Origin: Mucor racemosus
Taxonomy: Eukaryota; Mucoromycota; Mucoromycetes; Mucorales; Mucoraceae
NCBI GenBank assembly: GCA_027405735.1
Contig: JAPEHQ010000003.1
Coordinates: 620,001 to 684,000 of the forward strand
Length of the DNA stretch: 64,000 nucleotides
Reading direction: 5' to 3'
Numbering within the stretch: position 1 is the first letter of the stretch; each line of letters opens with the position of its first letter. The translations under genes and the position numbers were made by a program. The notes below the pieces were generated by a model. It saw nothing but the letters and a program-made list of their open reading frames with translations. It did not search any database and was not told the DNA's origin. Shown one piece after another: positions 1-12,600 of this stretch.

Positions 1-339
1 GACTGTTAATGAATTAGAGAACATACAGTTGGTAAAAAACTGATATCCAACAATGTACATCGAGGTCAAGAAGATAGATAAAAAATGCATTCATTGTGTA
101 GTGGAAACCGCGACATTTTGATGGATAGAAATTACAGGACCAAGATGTTGTGTGTGCTTCAGGATTTTTAAAAGGGTTTAAAAGCATACTTCATCAAACT
201 TAGATGCTAAATGCTAACTCACCATGTGCTATTATTAGTATCATCTTGTTTTTTATTCAATTGTTCTACAGTATTATTAAAAATCAAGCTTTTCATAGCT
301 TATAATAATGACAATGGGGTGCTTCTAATTTTAGATTGA

Positions 340-1120
340 CATTACCAGTAAGGTGGGTTGATGATACGTTTGATGCTACTATAAATGGAACCAGTCAATT
401 TGAAGTATCTGGTTTGTTTAGGACATAGACTAGACTGGGTACATAATGTATTACTAGTAGAAGTGCTCAAAGGGTTATTTAGACATGATTCTTAGCATAG
501 AATAATGAGTATGAGGTGATAATGATGTTTGCCAATTTTATTTCATTTATTTATGTTACATGTAGTCTATGATGAAATGGTGTAGCCTGAGATCCTGAAG
601 TGAGCCAATCATGAACTCGTTCCTGGGAATGGAATTCAGCTATTCCATTTGTATAAACATTCACTGTCTACTGTCTAAAGCTAATCAAGCATGAGCATCC
701 TATATACTTAACTTGGTCGTATCCTACTAAACCTGCTCTGGCCAATCTAGTATATCATCATGTTGTAATCAACTATTTCCTAAAGACTATAATATCATTC
801 TTCATACACGCTGTATTCTAGACTCTATATCCACGCTTCCAAACCATGTACAAATACCCTGAATCCTGATGTCGTTCGAGATGGATTCATTATTTTTTTT
901 TCCTACAATATACTCAATAAATATATCTAGTTTTAACTTTATTTTCTAGTTATTCATTATGTATATTTAAACATGGTTTGAATGAAAATACCGAGGAACC
1001 ATTTTTAAGTACTTAATAATTTGGTTCTGGTAAAGCACTAAATAAATTGGCGTGGGACAAAGAGGATAAAAGGGGGCAATAGGTTCCAATGATGATGGCC
1101 ATGTTTACGTTTACGATATT
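340..1120 (+). pseudogene. Decayed dynein intermediate-chain WD40 fragment, copy A (interrupted)
   Basis: At 378-402 the sequence reads as NGTSQFE. After an insertion of about 560 bases the match resumes near 973 with NENTEEP and then GHVYVYDIGE near 1090-1117. In order, these are pieces of the C-terminal WD40 repeats of cytoplasmic dynein intermediate chain (family pattern VDG..x.DLWNLN..TE.P, then G.v.vYDvGE). Frameshifts and stops interrupt it, so it cannot encode protein. The same fragment recurs at 28700-28945 and 53841-53961. Confidence 0.7.
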
Positions 1121-1912
1121 GGAGAGGTAAAACTAAAACTCAATGTAAATTCTAGCGCATTAATTATCAAATAAGACTATATTATCATCAAATAAACTAC
1201 CACACAATATTAACTTGTATAAATATTTACAGTAATAAGCTTGAATCAAGTGGGTACAGCATTGTAAATTCTTGAAACAGCTTTCAAGTATTATAAAATC
1301 TCTTATTTTTAAAAATTACAAGGCTTATAAGCGGAATATTAATTTAGAAAATTATTTTTGTCCAGATCATCAATTTTGACATTTTTTAAATTTTTTTTCC
1401 TGATTTTTCAAATCTAGAGTTAATTATACTACCAATTATAAAAACAAAAAATATACACATATAAAACATTTAGCGCTCTATTTGCTCAATAAAAAATAAC
1501 AAACATTTTTACTGCAAAATATTACATGAAAATCCTTTAATCAAAAAACCGTTTTTGGGCCAAAAGTACAAAGTTTCATTACTTAACATTTAATATTAAG
1601 CTTTTATAAGATGTGTATTAGTTATGCCTACAATTTTCTCTGACAATGTAGTATATTTAAACGTTGATTTTGGTATCAAAATTTGATTTTTCTGTTTTTT
1701 GATGAAAATCATGAGTGTTGGTAAGGATAAAATGAGTCCCGAAAAATGTCCGCTACAAAATCTGAATTTTCAGACCGTACATGGTTAAATATAAGAAAAA
1801 TTAAAAAAAAACGCATTTTTATTTAAAATTTTGATATATACCATAGTATAATAAGAGACGTAGCCATTCAATCTTGCTATGCTCAATTATGGCATTGCTC
1901 TACGGTCTCGCT

Positions 1913-2274
1913 TGATTTATCAAAATATGTTTAGGCTAAATAAAATTAGAAATTTAATCAAGTAAAGAGATATCGTTTATTGGAATGAAATTAATAGGGT
2001 TTATATACTATTTGATTTGGTGAATTAATGATGTGATAAGGTAGTTTAGATATTATTTGATAGTAATGTGTTATGTTGGTATGTCATGTTGGAATATCGC
2101 ACTGGCGTATCATGCTTTACACCATGCTTCTATACCATGCTTTACACCATGCTTCTATACCATGCTTCTAGGAGCATTGTATAGTTAATATTTAATTAGG
2201 GAACTTCCGGTTCCGGATCTGTTATTGTTTACTTTTTTGGATTTGACATGACCCGGCTTAAGAATGATACATCA
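1913..2274 (-). mobile_element. Solo LTR, family 1, TSD TCGCT
   Basis: This 362-bp element has TG..CA ends when read on the minus strand (TGATGTATCATTC to TTGATAAATCA). It is flanked by a perfect 5-bp duplication TCGCT at 1908-1912 and 2275-2279. The matching empty site is visible in copy B near 29722-29740, where TCTCGCTTTTGCAATT runs uninterrupted. It aligns with the inverted copy at 27827-28178. On the minus strand it has a TATATAA-type box followed by AATAAACGATAT. No internal retrotransposon region is present. Confidence 0.9.
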
Positions 2275-2328
2275 TCGCTTTTGCAATTTTTTAATGGATT
2301 TATCATATGGCAAACTGTTTTTCTGGTA

Positions 2329-3309
2329 TGTCGTATATTTTCAGGTTTGATAAATAATACTAAAAAAAGAATACAATTAAAAAGAATGATTAATGAATCA
2401 GTTTTTTAACTGTATAATAAAAATAAGATATCGTTTATTTCATTACGGCCGACCTGTGCTACACAAGATAATTTTGTTGTGCCCAGATGGGCTGCACACT
2501 ATATTCTAAGCTGTTGGGCCCACTGAATATGGCTAAAAAGATAACAAGACGCACACGGGCACAACAAAAGAAACTGCACACGAGCACAACGTTAAACCTG
2601 TATGTTCAAAATTATAGATTCTGTCCATGTGCATGATATTAATCCCATGTGTGCATAATAATAGAATTGCCCATAAGCATATCATTATATATTTTTCCAC
2701 ATGATAAATGAAAAGCCATCGCATTTGAAACCATGCCATGCATTTCAAATAAGAGATTATGAATATAAACCATTGTTGTATTCCACCTAGTATCATAATA
2801 CGTTATCACCTTCTACATTATCAATACATCTTATAATCTACTGACTATGATATGTATTCAAGTGCAAAGTTTTGATATCGGATATAAAAAACTCCTAGTG
2901 TACCAAGTTTAATCCAGTAATTACCAAGAACGCTTGGACCTCAATTATGACACCATCTTATTTCATCCCAGTGGTTAATCAATCAAGTAGCTATCAAATC
3001 ATCAACATCCAAGCACAATTAGCGCAGCATTGAAACAGGACAACTCACAAGCTCTGCAAGAACTGTTAAATTATGATTGATCCATTTCAATCCAAAGATT
3101 ACTATCAAACAGATCTAATGGTTCAATAGTGCATTAAATTACATCTCAGAATCTCAATGTCAAATCAATATAAAAGGCCATACTTTTATATCTAAATAAA
3201 CAATATCTTGTTTTTATTATACAGCAGTTGAAGAATTGATTCATTACTCATTCTCTTTTAATTGTATTCTTTTTTAAGTATTGTTTATCAATCCTGAAAA
3301 TATACGACA
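2329..3309. mobile_element. Composite of inverted LTR-E sequences
   Basis: 2774-3309 reads as an LTR of family E on the plus strand. It starts TGTTGTATTCCACC, has TATAAAAGG near 3170 and AATAAAC near 3195, and ends ATATACGACA. At 2329-2437 the last roughly 110 bp of the same LTR appears inverted (TGTCGTATATTTTCAGG), so the unit is bounded by long terminal inverted repeats. The middle (2438-2773) is unrelated sequence that also occurs in copy B. The flanks are shared with copy B, so no fresh target duplication is expected here. No coding region. Confidence 0.7.
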
Positions 3310-4746
3310 GACAGTCTAACGTATGATATCTACGTAACATTTTTTTACTTACAAGGCTCATCGTTATTTTCATTAGAATATATCCAAAAATCAAAGTATG
3401 ATTTTTCAGAGATTTTGAAGCATTTCGTGGGTAAATTTTCTTTCAAATTCACTATTTGATGCAGAATGAAAGGTTATATAAATGACACTTAACACGCTCA
3501 CGTATTCTATTATTTATATTATTGAAAAATGAACATCTGTGGTTTTTGAATTAATTTCTTTCAATATACGGTAGTAGAAACCAAATGATACAATTTAAAT
3601 GGTGTTTCAATTCTTTATTACAGTTCAATTAAGTTAAAAACTATGCTTGAATGTTGTTAGTTGTTTCATAAATATACGAATTGTAACAATAATAAGCGTA
3701 AATTAGCACCGGATACCTGCAGACATACTCCAAAAATAGGCATACTTCTGTGGGATTTTGAATAGTTTACGCTGCTGTCAATATCACATACATCTGTTGC
3801 TAGGGCAAGAATGTAAAAAAAAAATATGACGTCACAAAAAAATACCTGGTTAAAAAAAATATTCATGTATTTTTTTTTCTTTTTCTCTTCAGTCGATTGT
3901 GTACAAAGTGTTGGTGATTCAAGCTTTGAACCATTGATTATCTTCTTCTGACTGCCGGAGTCAACTGAAGAGGTTGCCATGGCACAAGCCGTATATTGTA
4001 TCAAATTCAGTTTGTTTATATGGTTTCCATTGTATACTAGCATTGATAAGCCGGCAGGCGAATCGCTAGAGCCTTTTGTGGGTACATGTTAACAGTGAGC
4101 TCCTGTTAATACGTATTTGCTTAACGCGGCTACTCCAGCTATGCACATGGAGTGACATCAAGTGGTTGTCATGTGGGCCTTCAACTTTGTTCTATGTATG
4201 TGTTATTTCTGTTTAGCCATCGGGGGGGGGGTGGTCTAATCAGATTCATGTACAGGGTAAACCCCTACCTACCTAGTTGTTGCGCTACTGGTTAACTGAT
4301 TTGGGGAGGGAGAGGGGGAGGGATTATGAAGGCCTTCATAGTTCTGAACTTTGGGATCAGATATACTTTGACCTTCTCGCGGTTGATCCTGTTAGTATCA
4401 TAGTAATATGAGAACCAACAAAAGTATTTTTCATATTAAATAGTAAATGAAAAGTGTCTATTTTAAATAAATAAATTGTAAATTGTGTCTATATATTATA
4501 ATTTAAAAAATGAATCAAATACTTTACTGAAATATGCTTTTAATAAATGTGTGTTTATGAATTATTTCTATATATTAGAATATTGAAGGATTTATAATAG
4601 GATTTTTATGGATGATTTGATTTTGATATCAAATGCCCTTTTTTTACAGTACATTATTTGTCTTGAATGATATTATAAAGAGATTGAATTGCATTTGAAA
4701 GTTTTTGTTCTCTATTTTCTCAATCCATTGCATCTTGAGCTATAAG

Positions 4747-5225
4747 TGTAATATACTGTATGAGGATATTCACGAAAAAAAGGTATAAAAGAGCAATAAT
4801 AGGAATTCGACTAGATAACGTTAGGGTTTTATTATCAAGTCAAATTCTACTTGAGGGCTTTTGTTGTAATAAATAAATGCCCTCTTTATATAGTTTTTAT
4901 CAGAGAGATTAGGTAAAAATTCCTAAATTTATATATAGCTAATAATACTCCTTATCAGATATAAGTCTTGATAGTAACCAATCGGTGTATTTATCGGTAG
5001 GGTTCATGGATCCTTGGTCATAATGGTGTACGTAGATTCACGTTATGTTGATTGGCCTTCAACTGCAGTATAAGCTGTTAGGATCGACGCTTGGTAGAAA
5101 GTTTATATTAATATGAGTTAGCATACATCATTGAGTAGTATAATGTCTATTCATGCCAGCTGTACATTAAATGAATCAGATAAAATGGAGATCAATATAG
5201 TGGATGCATATGTACATATTCCACA
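4747..5225 (-). mobile_element. Solo LTR, family 2, older copy
   Basis: It aligns with the cleanly bounded solo LTR at 27153-27614 in the same orientation. It ends in ATATTCCACA at 5225, and a TATATAAAGAGG-type box lies on the minus strand near 4885-4897. The left end (TGTAATATACTG) is less certain, and I see no matching 5-bp duplication, as expected of an older or rearranged insertion. Copy B of the segmental duplication contains only its first part (about 33530-33645). Confidence 0.7.
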
Positions 5226-5939
5226 TCTATATATATAATATGTCATTTGTAAAAACATATACTGTAAGTGTTATAAAATAAACTGATATGCTAGTGAAAG
5301 GTTTAGCAAATAAATTAAATATTAAGTAGTATTCAAATATCAAGGCTAACATCAGTTTAACTGGAAAAATCTGATATTTAGTATTTTTAATTTTAATTAT
5401 CAATAAAATATGTATCAATTGTAGGATGATTGGAATACAACCTATTTGACGTTGTTATTTTGTGTTTTAAAGCCTTTTTTTTAAAAACATAGATGCTTCC
5501 ATGATAAAATAGTGGTTTGATTGCTATTTACAATCAAAATTGGTAGATCCTGCACTGAGGCTAAAGCACTTATTTTATAGCTGATTAAAGATCTTTCATA
5601 GACACTCTTATATATAGTTTACCCTTGTTTATATCCCATTGTAGTATGCAATGCATGCTTTCGCTTAAAAGTAACCTATTGCTTTAATGAACATTATAAT
5701 AATTCAATTCCATGATAGTAGAGGGTACGGCTATGGTGTGTCGATATTTACCATAACCACTACGGAAAAAATAATGAAAAAACATATTAAGTAATGCAAA
5801 AAATTCATGTTGACATTAATTAATAATATGTACGTAAATATACTTAAATGATATCATTTATTTACATTGTTTTAATGTTATCATGGTTTTCCTAGTTAAA
5901 TAATGTTAAGAATCAAAAATTACATTATTTTCATAATAT
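5226..5939. other. A+T-rich spacer with no gene seen
   Basis: No splice-linked open frame, RNA gene or clear repeat boundary was recognised. The 63-codon frame at 5227-5418 has no family features and biased A+T codons. Confidence 0.5.
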
Positions 5940-6002
5940 CATGTATCATGTATCATGTATCATGTATCATGTATCATGTATCATGTATTATGTATCATGT
6001 AC
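5940..6002. repeat. Heptamer tandem repeat (CATGTAT)9
   Basis: Nine consecutive 7-bp units of CATGTAT with only the eighth (TATGTAT) and the last (CATGTAC) altered. It lies in non-coding DNA between repeat blocks. Confidence 0.9.
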
Positions 6003-6599
6003 TTACATTTTTTTTCTCATAGTAGTAAAAAGGTCTCACATTCAAGATCTCAACCTTCAACCTATAATAATTGGTGTTATAGTAAATTAACAGTAATTGA
6101 GATCGTTTATTTATATACATCGTATTCTTAGTAGATAGTAAAACTCTAATAGTAGTTACAATTGATGTGTAAAAATACATCTTTTGGATGTATTATTGTT
6201 AAGAAAAGTGTAATATTCTGGCAGGGTTATTTCTTCAGACACATTTTGAAAATTCAGGTTGCATTATTCGAGTCAAGATTATCAGTTTACTAACAGGTAA
6301 CAGTCTAATAACACTACTTGATTTTTAGTCTCTTAAACTTCGATTGAAATGTTCTAATTGATAATTTATGAAAAATTTTTTCATACGTACTGTACATCAA
6401 TTATAATATATATCGCGTACATATTATTATCTTTCAGAAATTTTGTACAGTATATATGAATTATAAAAGAGTGTTTTTGTAACATTTTGAGCAGCAGAAT
6501 TAATATTTGTGCTCAACTCGATGCAGTTGCCAATACATCTCTGTTACTAGTTTTATTTCTTAAGATCATTAATTTATTTTGGCCAGTAGGTCAGGTTTC

Positions 6600-7069
6600 A
6601 TAACCACAAACATAATTCTAAAGGAATTTATGACTGATCCATTTCAATTTATAAACTACTATTAAACAGATCAACAGATCTAATAATTTAATAATATCCC
6701 TTAAAATTGTATCTTAAGATTTCTATACTAAATCATGATGAAACGCCATACTTTTACACCTACATAAAAGATATATATTATGTTTTTATAATACACTTGA
6801 ACTGATTTATTATTCCTTATCTTTGTTATATCGGAATCCAGCAGATATAGCGTTACGGTAGTCGTATTACCAGGATATTGTTATTGTTACACCATTAATA
6901 GCTATTGTATAACCTGATAATCTCCTCTAAAGTATAGTCCCATTCTCTACATTGAATAAAACGTCAACTTTTACTCTTGTCTTATCTTTACTATAATTAG
7001 CTTTGGTAAAACACTCTTTTAATTGCATTATTTTTTTAGCTATTATTTATATCGGTAAATATACGACAT
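6600..7069 (+). mobile_element. Diverged LTR-E relative
   Basis: Blocks at 6630-6810 match the family-E LTR: a GATCCATTTCAAT segment, then CAACAGATCTAAT, then GCCATACTTTTACA followed by AAAAGATATATAT. The stretch ends with AATATACGACA at 7069, the same end as the intact family-E copies. Substitutions and an insertion of about 200 bp (roughly 6835-7030) make it the oldest copy here. 6003-6599 holds nothing recognisable. Confidence 0.55.
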
Positions 7070-7489
7070 TCAGATTTGAAAAAGTAGGTTTCCGACAATT
7101 TTCAGGCAGGTTTTAAGTTTATTTCGCCCAATATTGAGTCGAATCACGACGAATCTTTAGGTGGATGTACCTTAATTCCATGAGCCACTAATATTTGTCC
7201 GAAAATAAAAGAGTTAATGCTAGAACATAAGTACACAAGTCTAACATTTGTTGTGATCCGAATCATTTGTTTAAATAATTATTTTTCTACCCCTTTTTCC
7301 TTTTCTCTTCGTTTCTTTAATCGTACATTATATCATTATCTTATATTTTTCAATTCATACAAATATCTTTTGTAACCAACAATTGGTAAGCATATTATGT
7401 CTCTCATAGTAATAATCACTCATATGTTTTCAGTTGGTTTTTATAATAAATATATACTTTAAATCCCAAACGTAACACATTGACAAAGA

Positions 7490-8540
7490 GTTGACCTAAA
7501 ATTGATTGTAAAAATTGAGCACCAAAGTTGAGGTGTTAATTTTTTTGGGATCACAAGATGATAGGTCCAACTAGAAACTATGTAATTTTTTGTTTTAGCG
7601 AAAAATACTGATTTTTTGTCAAGATAATCAAAGATTAATTCAAATTACAGCTTAAGGCCTATCATAACTGAGTTCCAAAGGCGATTTTATAAATCGATCA
7701 GAAAACGACCAAAAAAACAAAATCGTTTAACAGCTCATGAACCGCAGAATAAGTAGACCTAGCGTATTAAACATTTTTTGTACAGTTTTGCATTCTGCAT
7801 CCCCTTAAACATTTTTTAGACAAACATTCTGCATTAAATTGTGCACAAAATGCAATTGAAATTTTGGAGGTTTTTTGAAGATACACATCACTTTTTATAA
7901 GCATATTTAAAATATAACAAATTGAAATAATGCGCAAAAAAATTATCTGTCGATCGAGCTATTACAAAATCTTCTATCTGCATTTTTCGTAGAGAAAACA
8001 AGATTTGTGTCCAATTTTTTTTCTGTTTCAGAATTTCGGATGAGGGTATATAAGGGAAAAACGGAAGCTAGAAATGGAGGTATCTTTTTGTACACATTTT
8101 TTAGGATATCTCCACGAAAAATCAATATTTTGAAAAATCTAAATTGGATCCGAGAGAGCTCAACGAGTTAAATGACATGAATGCAAAAAAAATATCGCTC
8201 GATTTAACCAATATTTTGAAACCTACTATAGAAATGCCCAAAAAAATGAAAAAAAAATAAAAGTGCTCAGAATTTTTTTATACTAAACTACGTTATAGAG
8301 CACTTTAAACAAGTAAATTTTATTATTAAAAAGTGGTAGTATAGCTTAATTTTTTCTGGAGATATGAGGCCTCAAAGTTTCCAATCCATTAGCAGTAAAA
8401 TACGCGTAAAAAATCTGAAACCTTAGCATTGAAAAATTAATACCAACTGCAAAAAGTACGATATTTCCGGATACTCGTTTTCGAATTAAAGCTGAACATC
8501 TCAGGTACATCCACATATAATTTTTTCTTGGTGTTATTTT
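7490..8540 (+). repeat. Dispersed repeat R3, copy 1
   Basis: It aligns block by block with 26490-27707 (same strand) and with 33720-34790 (opposite strand). Anchors are the GGCCTATCATAACTGAGT block near 7655, TGCAATTGAAAT near 7850, the CTCGATTTAACCAATATTTTG block near 8198, and the ACATCTCAGGTACAT block near 8500. There is no TG..CA end, terminal repeat or long open frame, so the class is unknown. 7070-7489 is non-coding with no feature seen. Confidence 0.75.
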
Positions 8541-8984
8541 GTGAAAACAAAAAGTAAAGCAGGGATGAAAAGTGAGATCCAGTTTTTAAGGAAAAAGCAG
8601 TTAATTTTACCTATTATATACCCCATCGAAATTTAAATTTCAATTTAATTAAAAGGTGGGCGGCATAATTAACTACAGATCAAGCTGTTTCTGGCAACTA
8701 TAGCTCAATTTTTTGCTAAAAAAATGAAGAATTTGCGTGATTTTCTGATTTCAGATCTGAAAGTCCTTGAGTAAGCACATATTGAAAATTAGTGGTAAAT
8801 TGGATGTGATCCTGCTTGTTGCATTCATTCGAATTTTTCCATCAAAGACTAAGATTTTTGGAAGAAATAAAGCTTTGCAAATAGCTATCAAGTGAGTTTA
8901 TGCAGTGTTTTCCAAAATATCAAATGCTTAGAAATTCAAGATATAGTATCAAAGATGGACAAAAAAAAAGTTTTGATACTTAAG

Positions 8985-9235
8985 TATGTTAAAGAAAGCT
9001 ATTAAATAAGCAAGTTTAATTATCAAAATAACTTAGTAGCTTGATTTCTACCTGAGATATTATGCCGCAAAGTTGTGATTTTTAAGCGGTAAAATACCTA
9101 TGCTAGATGTTTATAGAATTTAATCTAATTTCTGTCGAGTATTAAAATAAAATAACTGTAATTTTATTTAATTATAACATCTCAGGCACCCTACAATATT
9201 TTCTATTGCACACTTTTGATTTCGAGGGAAGTGTA
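8985..9235 (+). repeat. Second, diverged half of R3
   Basis: This block repeats the plan of 8290-8530. It has AAGCAAGTTTAATTATCAAAA, then a CTTGATTTCTACCTGAGATATTATGCCGC segment matching the one near 8345-8372, then AAAATAC, and finally AACATCTCAGGCACC matching AACATCTCAGGTACA. It therefore looks like a tandem duplication within the repeat. 9236-9669 is upstream sequence of the TFIIIC gene without a recognised element. Confidence 0.55.
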
Positions 9236-9669
9236 AATAACGGCTGTAAAGCAGCCTATTTTTACTCATAAAATTGAAAATGCAGATGATTGAACACCAG
9301 TATTTGTATGAGTACTTTTGGCAACAACGTCAAATCATGCATTTTATGATACAGAATTGTTTAAACAAAATAAATATTATAAGTTTATATTATTTACACA
9401 TACTTTAGATATTATACAGCGAGAAAAATGCAACCTTACTAGCCATGATCTATACATTTTTTATTAACATTTGGACAGAGTCGTGATTAAATGTCATTGC
9501 CATGACTGCCTTTCAAAGAAAATTTTCGATAGAAATGGGAACCACAGAGAGTTGAACACCTTATCTTTGGAATACAAAAGCCAAAAGCAATATTATAAAT
9601 CACTTTATTGTTCAATAATTTGATAGCTAGTAAAACAATTACCACTTTCACATATAAAAAAATCAATAA

Positions 9670-12600
9670 ATGCTTGATACTTTATTGTCACGTTTGAAAG
9701 AAGAGATAGCGATTGATGGTACTACAGGTAAAATGTCTACAATGCATATATTTTATATATTCATGTACACTAAAATCAAACAAAAATAGGTTCCAGCATT
9801 GATTCAGTCTGGAAATATACAGAAAAAATATTACAGAATATCGCTAAACAATCAGATGTATCTATTAAACCAACAATTGATGCGCAATATAAATCATTTT
9901 TATGGAATTATATAAAACAAGAGTCAGAACTTGGATTTTATGAAGAGACAGGTCAATCCTTCGCAGCAGAAGCATCATTGAATATCAATCAAAATAATGT
10001 CTCAATGAAAGAAGGAGAAAATAATCAAGATCAAGTAGATCAAGAACCAATTCAAGGAGAAACCTCAGTATCCATGGAAACAGATTCTGTCATTGACGAA
10101 ACAAACAATGCCCAAGAACCTGAGCCAGATGAGGAAGTAACGCATATGCTTTTAGATGCCACAGACAAAGAAAAAGATCAACAAAAGTATGTGGGTGTCA
10201 AAAGAAAATCAGTACCTACCAAAAAAGCTCCAGTAAAGAGGAAATCTAAATCAAAACCTAAACCAAAAAAGAAGAGACCCATCAAAAAGAAACGCAAAGC
10301 AGCGGGTTCAGATGATGATTTCGAAATGGATTCTGATACTGAATCCGAATTTGAAGCAAGCGATTTGAGTGCAGCTTCTTCAGAGGATGACAACGAGGAA
10401 TTTATCACTGATGAGGATGATGATGATGAATTTAATAATGGAGATTTCATTAGAAATTATTCTCAAAAATCTAAACCTGCAGACAAATTATCACATCCAA
10501 AATTTGTTCAGGAACAATCAACAGATGTAATTATAGATTGTCATTTTGATTGATTTCAGAATTAACCTTTTTTTCATATACATATATAGGACAAAGCAAA
10601 CTTGAAAGTCATTGAAAATATAGTAGATTTAAGCTATGAACAAGCACAGAAACTATTTGATTCTCGTTTGCGTATTATTGCATCAGATCGACTTCAACAA
10701 GAGCAGCTTTATATTGGTATTCCTGTAAGTTCATTATTTCTTTTATTATAAATACAAGTAGATTAATGTATTCAATAGCCAAATGTTGCCATGTCACCAA
10801 CTTTAAACGTTATTTTGAAAGCAATCCTCAAAACTAGAACTAAAGGTTTATATCAAGCCTCAATCACCAAACTCCTAAGCATTGACAGTCGTTCTACTGG
10901 TCATTATGCTAAATCTTTGGAGGAAAAGGGTGCTATTACTCGTAGTGGTGTTTCAATCAATCGCATGTTTACCAACATTTGTATCCATGCTAGATATAGT
11001 CTTGAAGCCAACACTGTTGATATGAATACTGTTGGAGAAAATGAAAATGAAAACGAAGTTCCTTATAATGTGAATGTTAATGGTAAAGCATTTTCACAAA
11101 AAGCATTGTTACATGCTATGGTTGATCTGGCAATAGCTGCTCCTAATGGAATGATTTTAGCACAGGATATTTTGCATGGTTTGGTAGGATTACTTGTTGG
11201 ATTTTATATATTATACAATTTCTCATTTTTAACATGTTTTGAATTAAGGGGTTCGATTCATCCAAAGCAACTGTTAGAAAATGGTTTAATCGATCAATTG
11301 ATGAGATTTGTATGAAAGGCTATTTTGAAAAGGCTAGTATCAAGTTGAATGGTAACAGATTTCATCGATGCCTTCATCTATTAAAGACTCCTGAAGGTAA
11401 CGTCTATCAAAATCATATTTTGAAAAAGTTGGTTTTACTCAAAAGTTGACATAGATTATGATGAAAAAGAAAATGAATTACCAGCTATTCCTGTTAATGA
11501 GATTGTCTTTCCCATTAAAATCAAAAATACAAAAAACCATGATATTCCAATTCATCACTTACTTTGTGATGTTCCAGTTGATACTCAATGTCTTGAAGTA
11601 TTGGCTGCTGCAGGTACTTCTGGTGCAACACAAAAAGACATTTTAGTTGCATTAAATATGGATGAAACGCGTATAGCATCAAAGATATTAGAAAGACTAG
11701 TGAATCTAAAGAAGGGCCAAGGGTTTGAACATTATGGTGTTGTTCGTTATTTAGAGTTTGAAGGTCGAATTAAACGATATCGCTATTTTACACTCGCTGC
11801 ATCAATCAAAGTTAATGAAAACATAGATTACATACCTCCACCATTGCCAGTAACAGAGTGGAATGAATCCAAGCTTTATGAAAGAACTATCTTTATTGAC
11901 CTTCCTCATATATGGGAAGATCTCTATAGATATCGTAGACATGTTAAAAGGAGAGGAGACAATCGAAATATATCATATCAAGATTTAGAAGTTGATCCTC
12001 CAAAATTTAACAAGCCAAAAATCTTGCTTAATCCTGATGGTACACCACGTAAAAAATCCAAATATTTGATAAATAAAGAAAGAAAGGTAGCAGAAGCAGC
12101 AGCGGCAGCAGCACGAGCAGAAGCAGCAGCAGCACGAGCAGCAGCTGGAATTACAGATACACCAGAAGCATCTGTTTCAGGTACAACAAATCCACAAGAT
12201 CCTAACGTACCAATTCACTCTTTCTTTGAGTCAATTACCAAACCCAAACGTGGTAGAAAGCCTTTGAACAAACCTGCAAGCAAACCTGTAAACAAACCAA
12301 AAATCCTTGGACCACCCTCTCCTGATCCTGTCCCTGCACCCGTTTTAACTGGAACCGTATTATCTTGTCCTGCACTCGTTGGATTCAAACTACCCAAGAG
12401 TTCAAGACCAGGTGAAAGAACCAAAGAGAAACCTTCAGCCTCGGATGAGCCGGCACTAAAGAAGAGGAAGTCTGATCGCACTGCAGTAATAACAAGCGAT
12501 CCTGTACCTGAAACTGATCGTGTTACTAGATCTGGCAAAGTCATTACGTCAAATCAAGCAAATGCAGATGGTACAGAATCCGAACCTGAATCTATAACAG

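Larger units (their letters stand above)
62..4862. repeat. Segmental duplication, copy A
   Basis: This stretch matches 28441-33645 in the same orientation, in the same order, over most of its length. Shared landmarks include the poly-T and intron-like block near 230-400, the dynein-derived segment, the block at 1220-1900, the LTR-E composite, a GC-richer segment at 3960-4400, and an A+T-rich tail ending inside an LTR near 4862. Copy A has an insertion of about 560 bases (about 403-970) and a solo LTR (1913-2274) that copy B lacks. Copy B has its own insertions. Short open frames in it, such as 2533-2796 and 3666-4043 on the minus strand, recur in altered form in copy B and look like by-products of the repeat, not genes. 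Confidence 0.85.

Noticed and set aside
2533..2796. 87-codon minus-strand frame, with a related frame at 29917-30183
   Set aside because: It lies in the middle of a repeat composite. The copies differ in length and ends, and the composition is not that of a conserved protein.
3666..4043. 125-codon minus-strand frame, related to 32113-32355
   Set aside because: The copies diverge by frameshift and carry A-tract-driven Lys runs. It is explained by the segmental duplication.
4375..4410. GGTTGATCCTG.. resembling the 5' end of 18S rRNA (also near 32673)
   Set aside because: Only a dozen bases match and nothing downstream continues as rRNA, so it is treated as chance.
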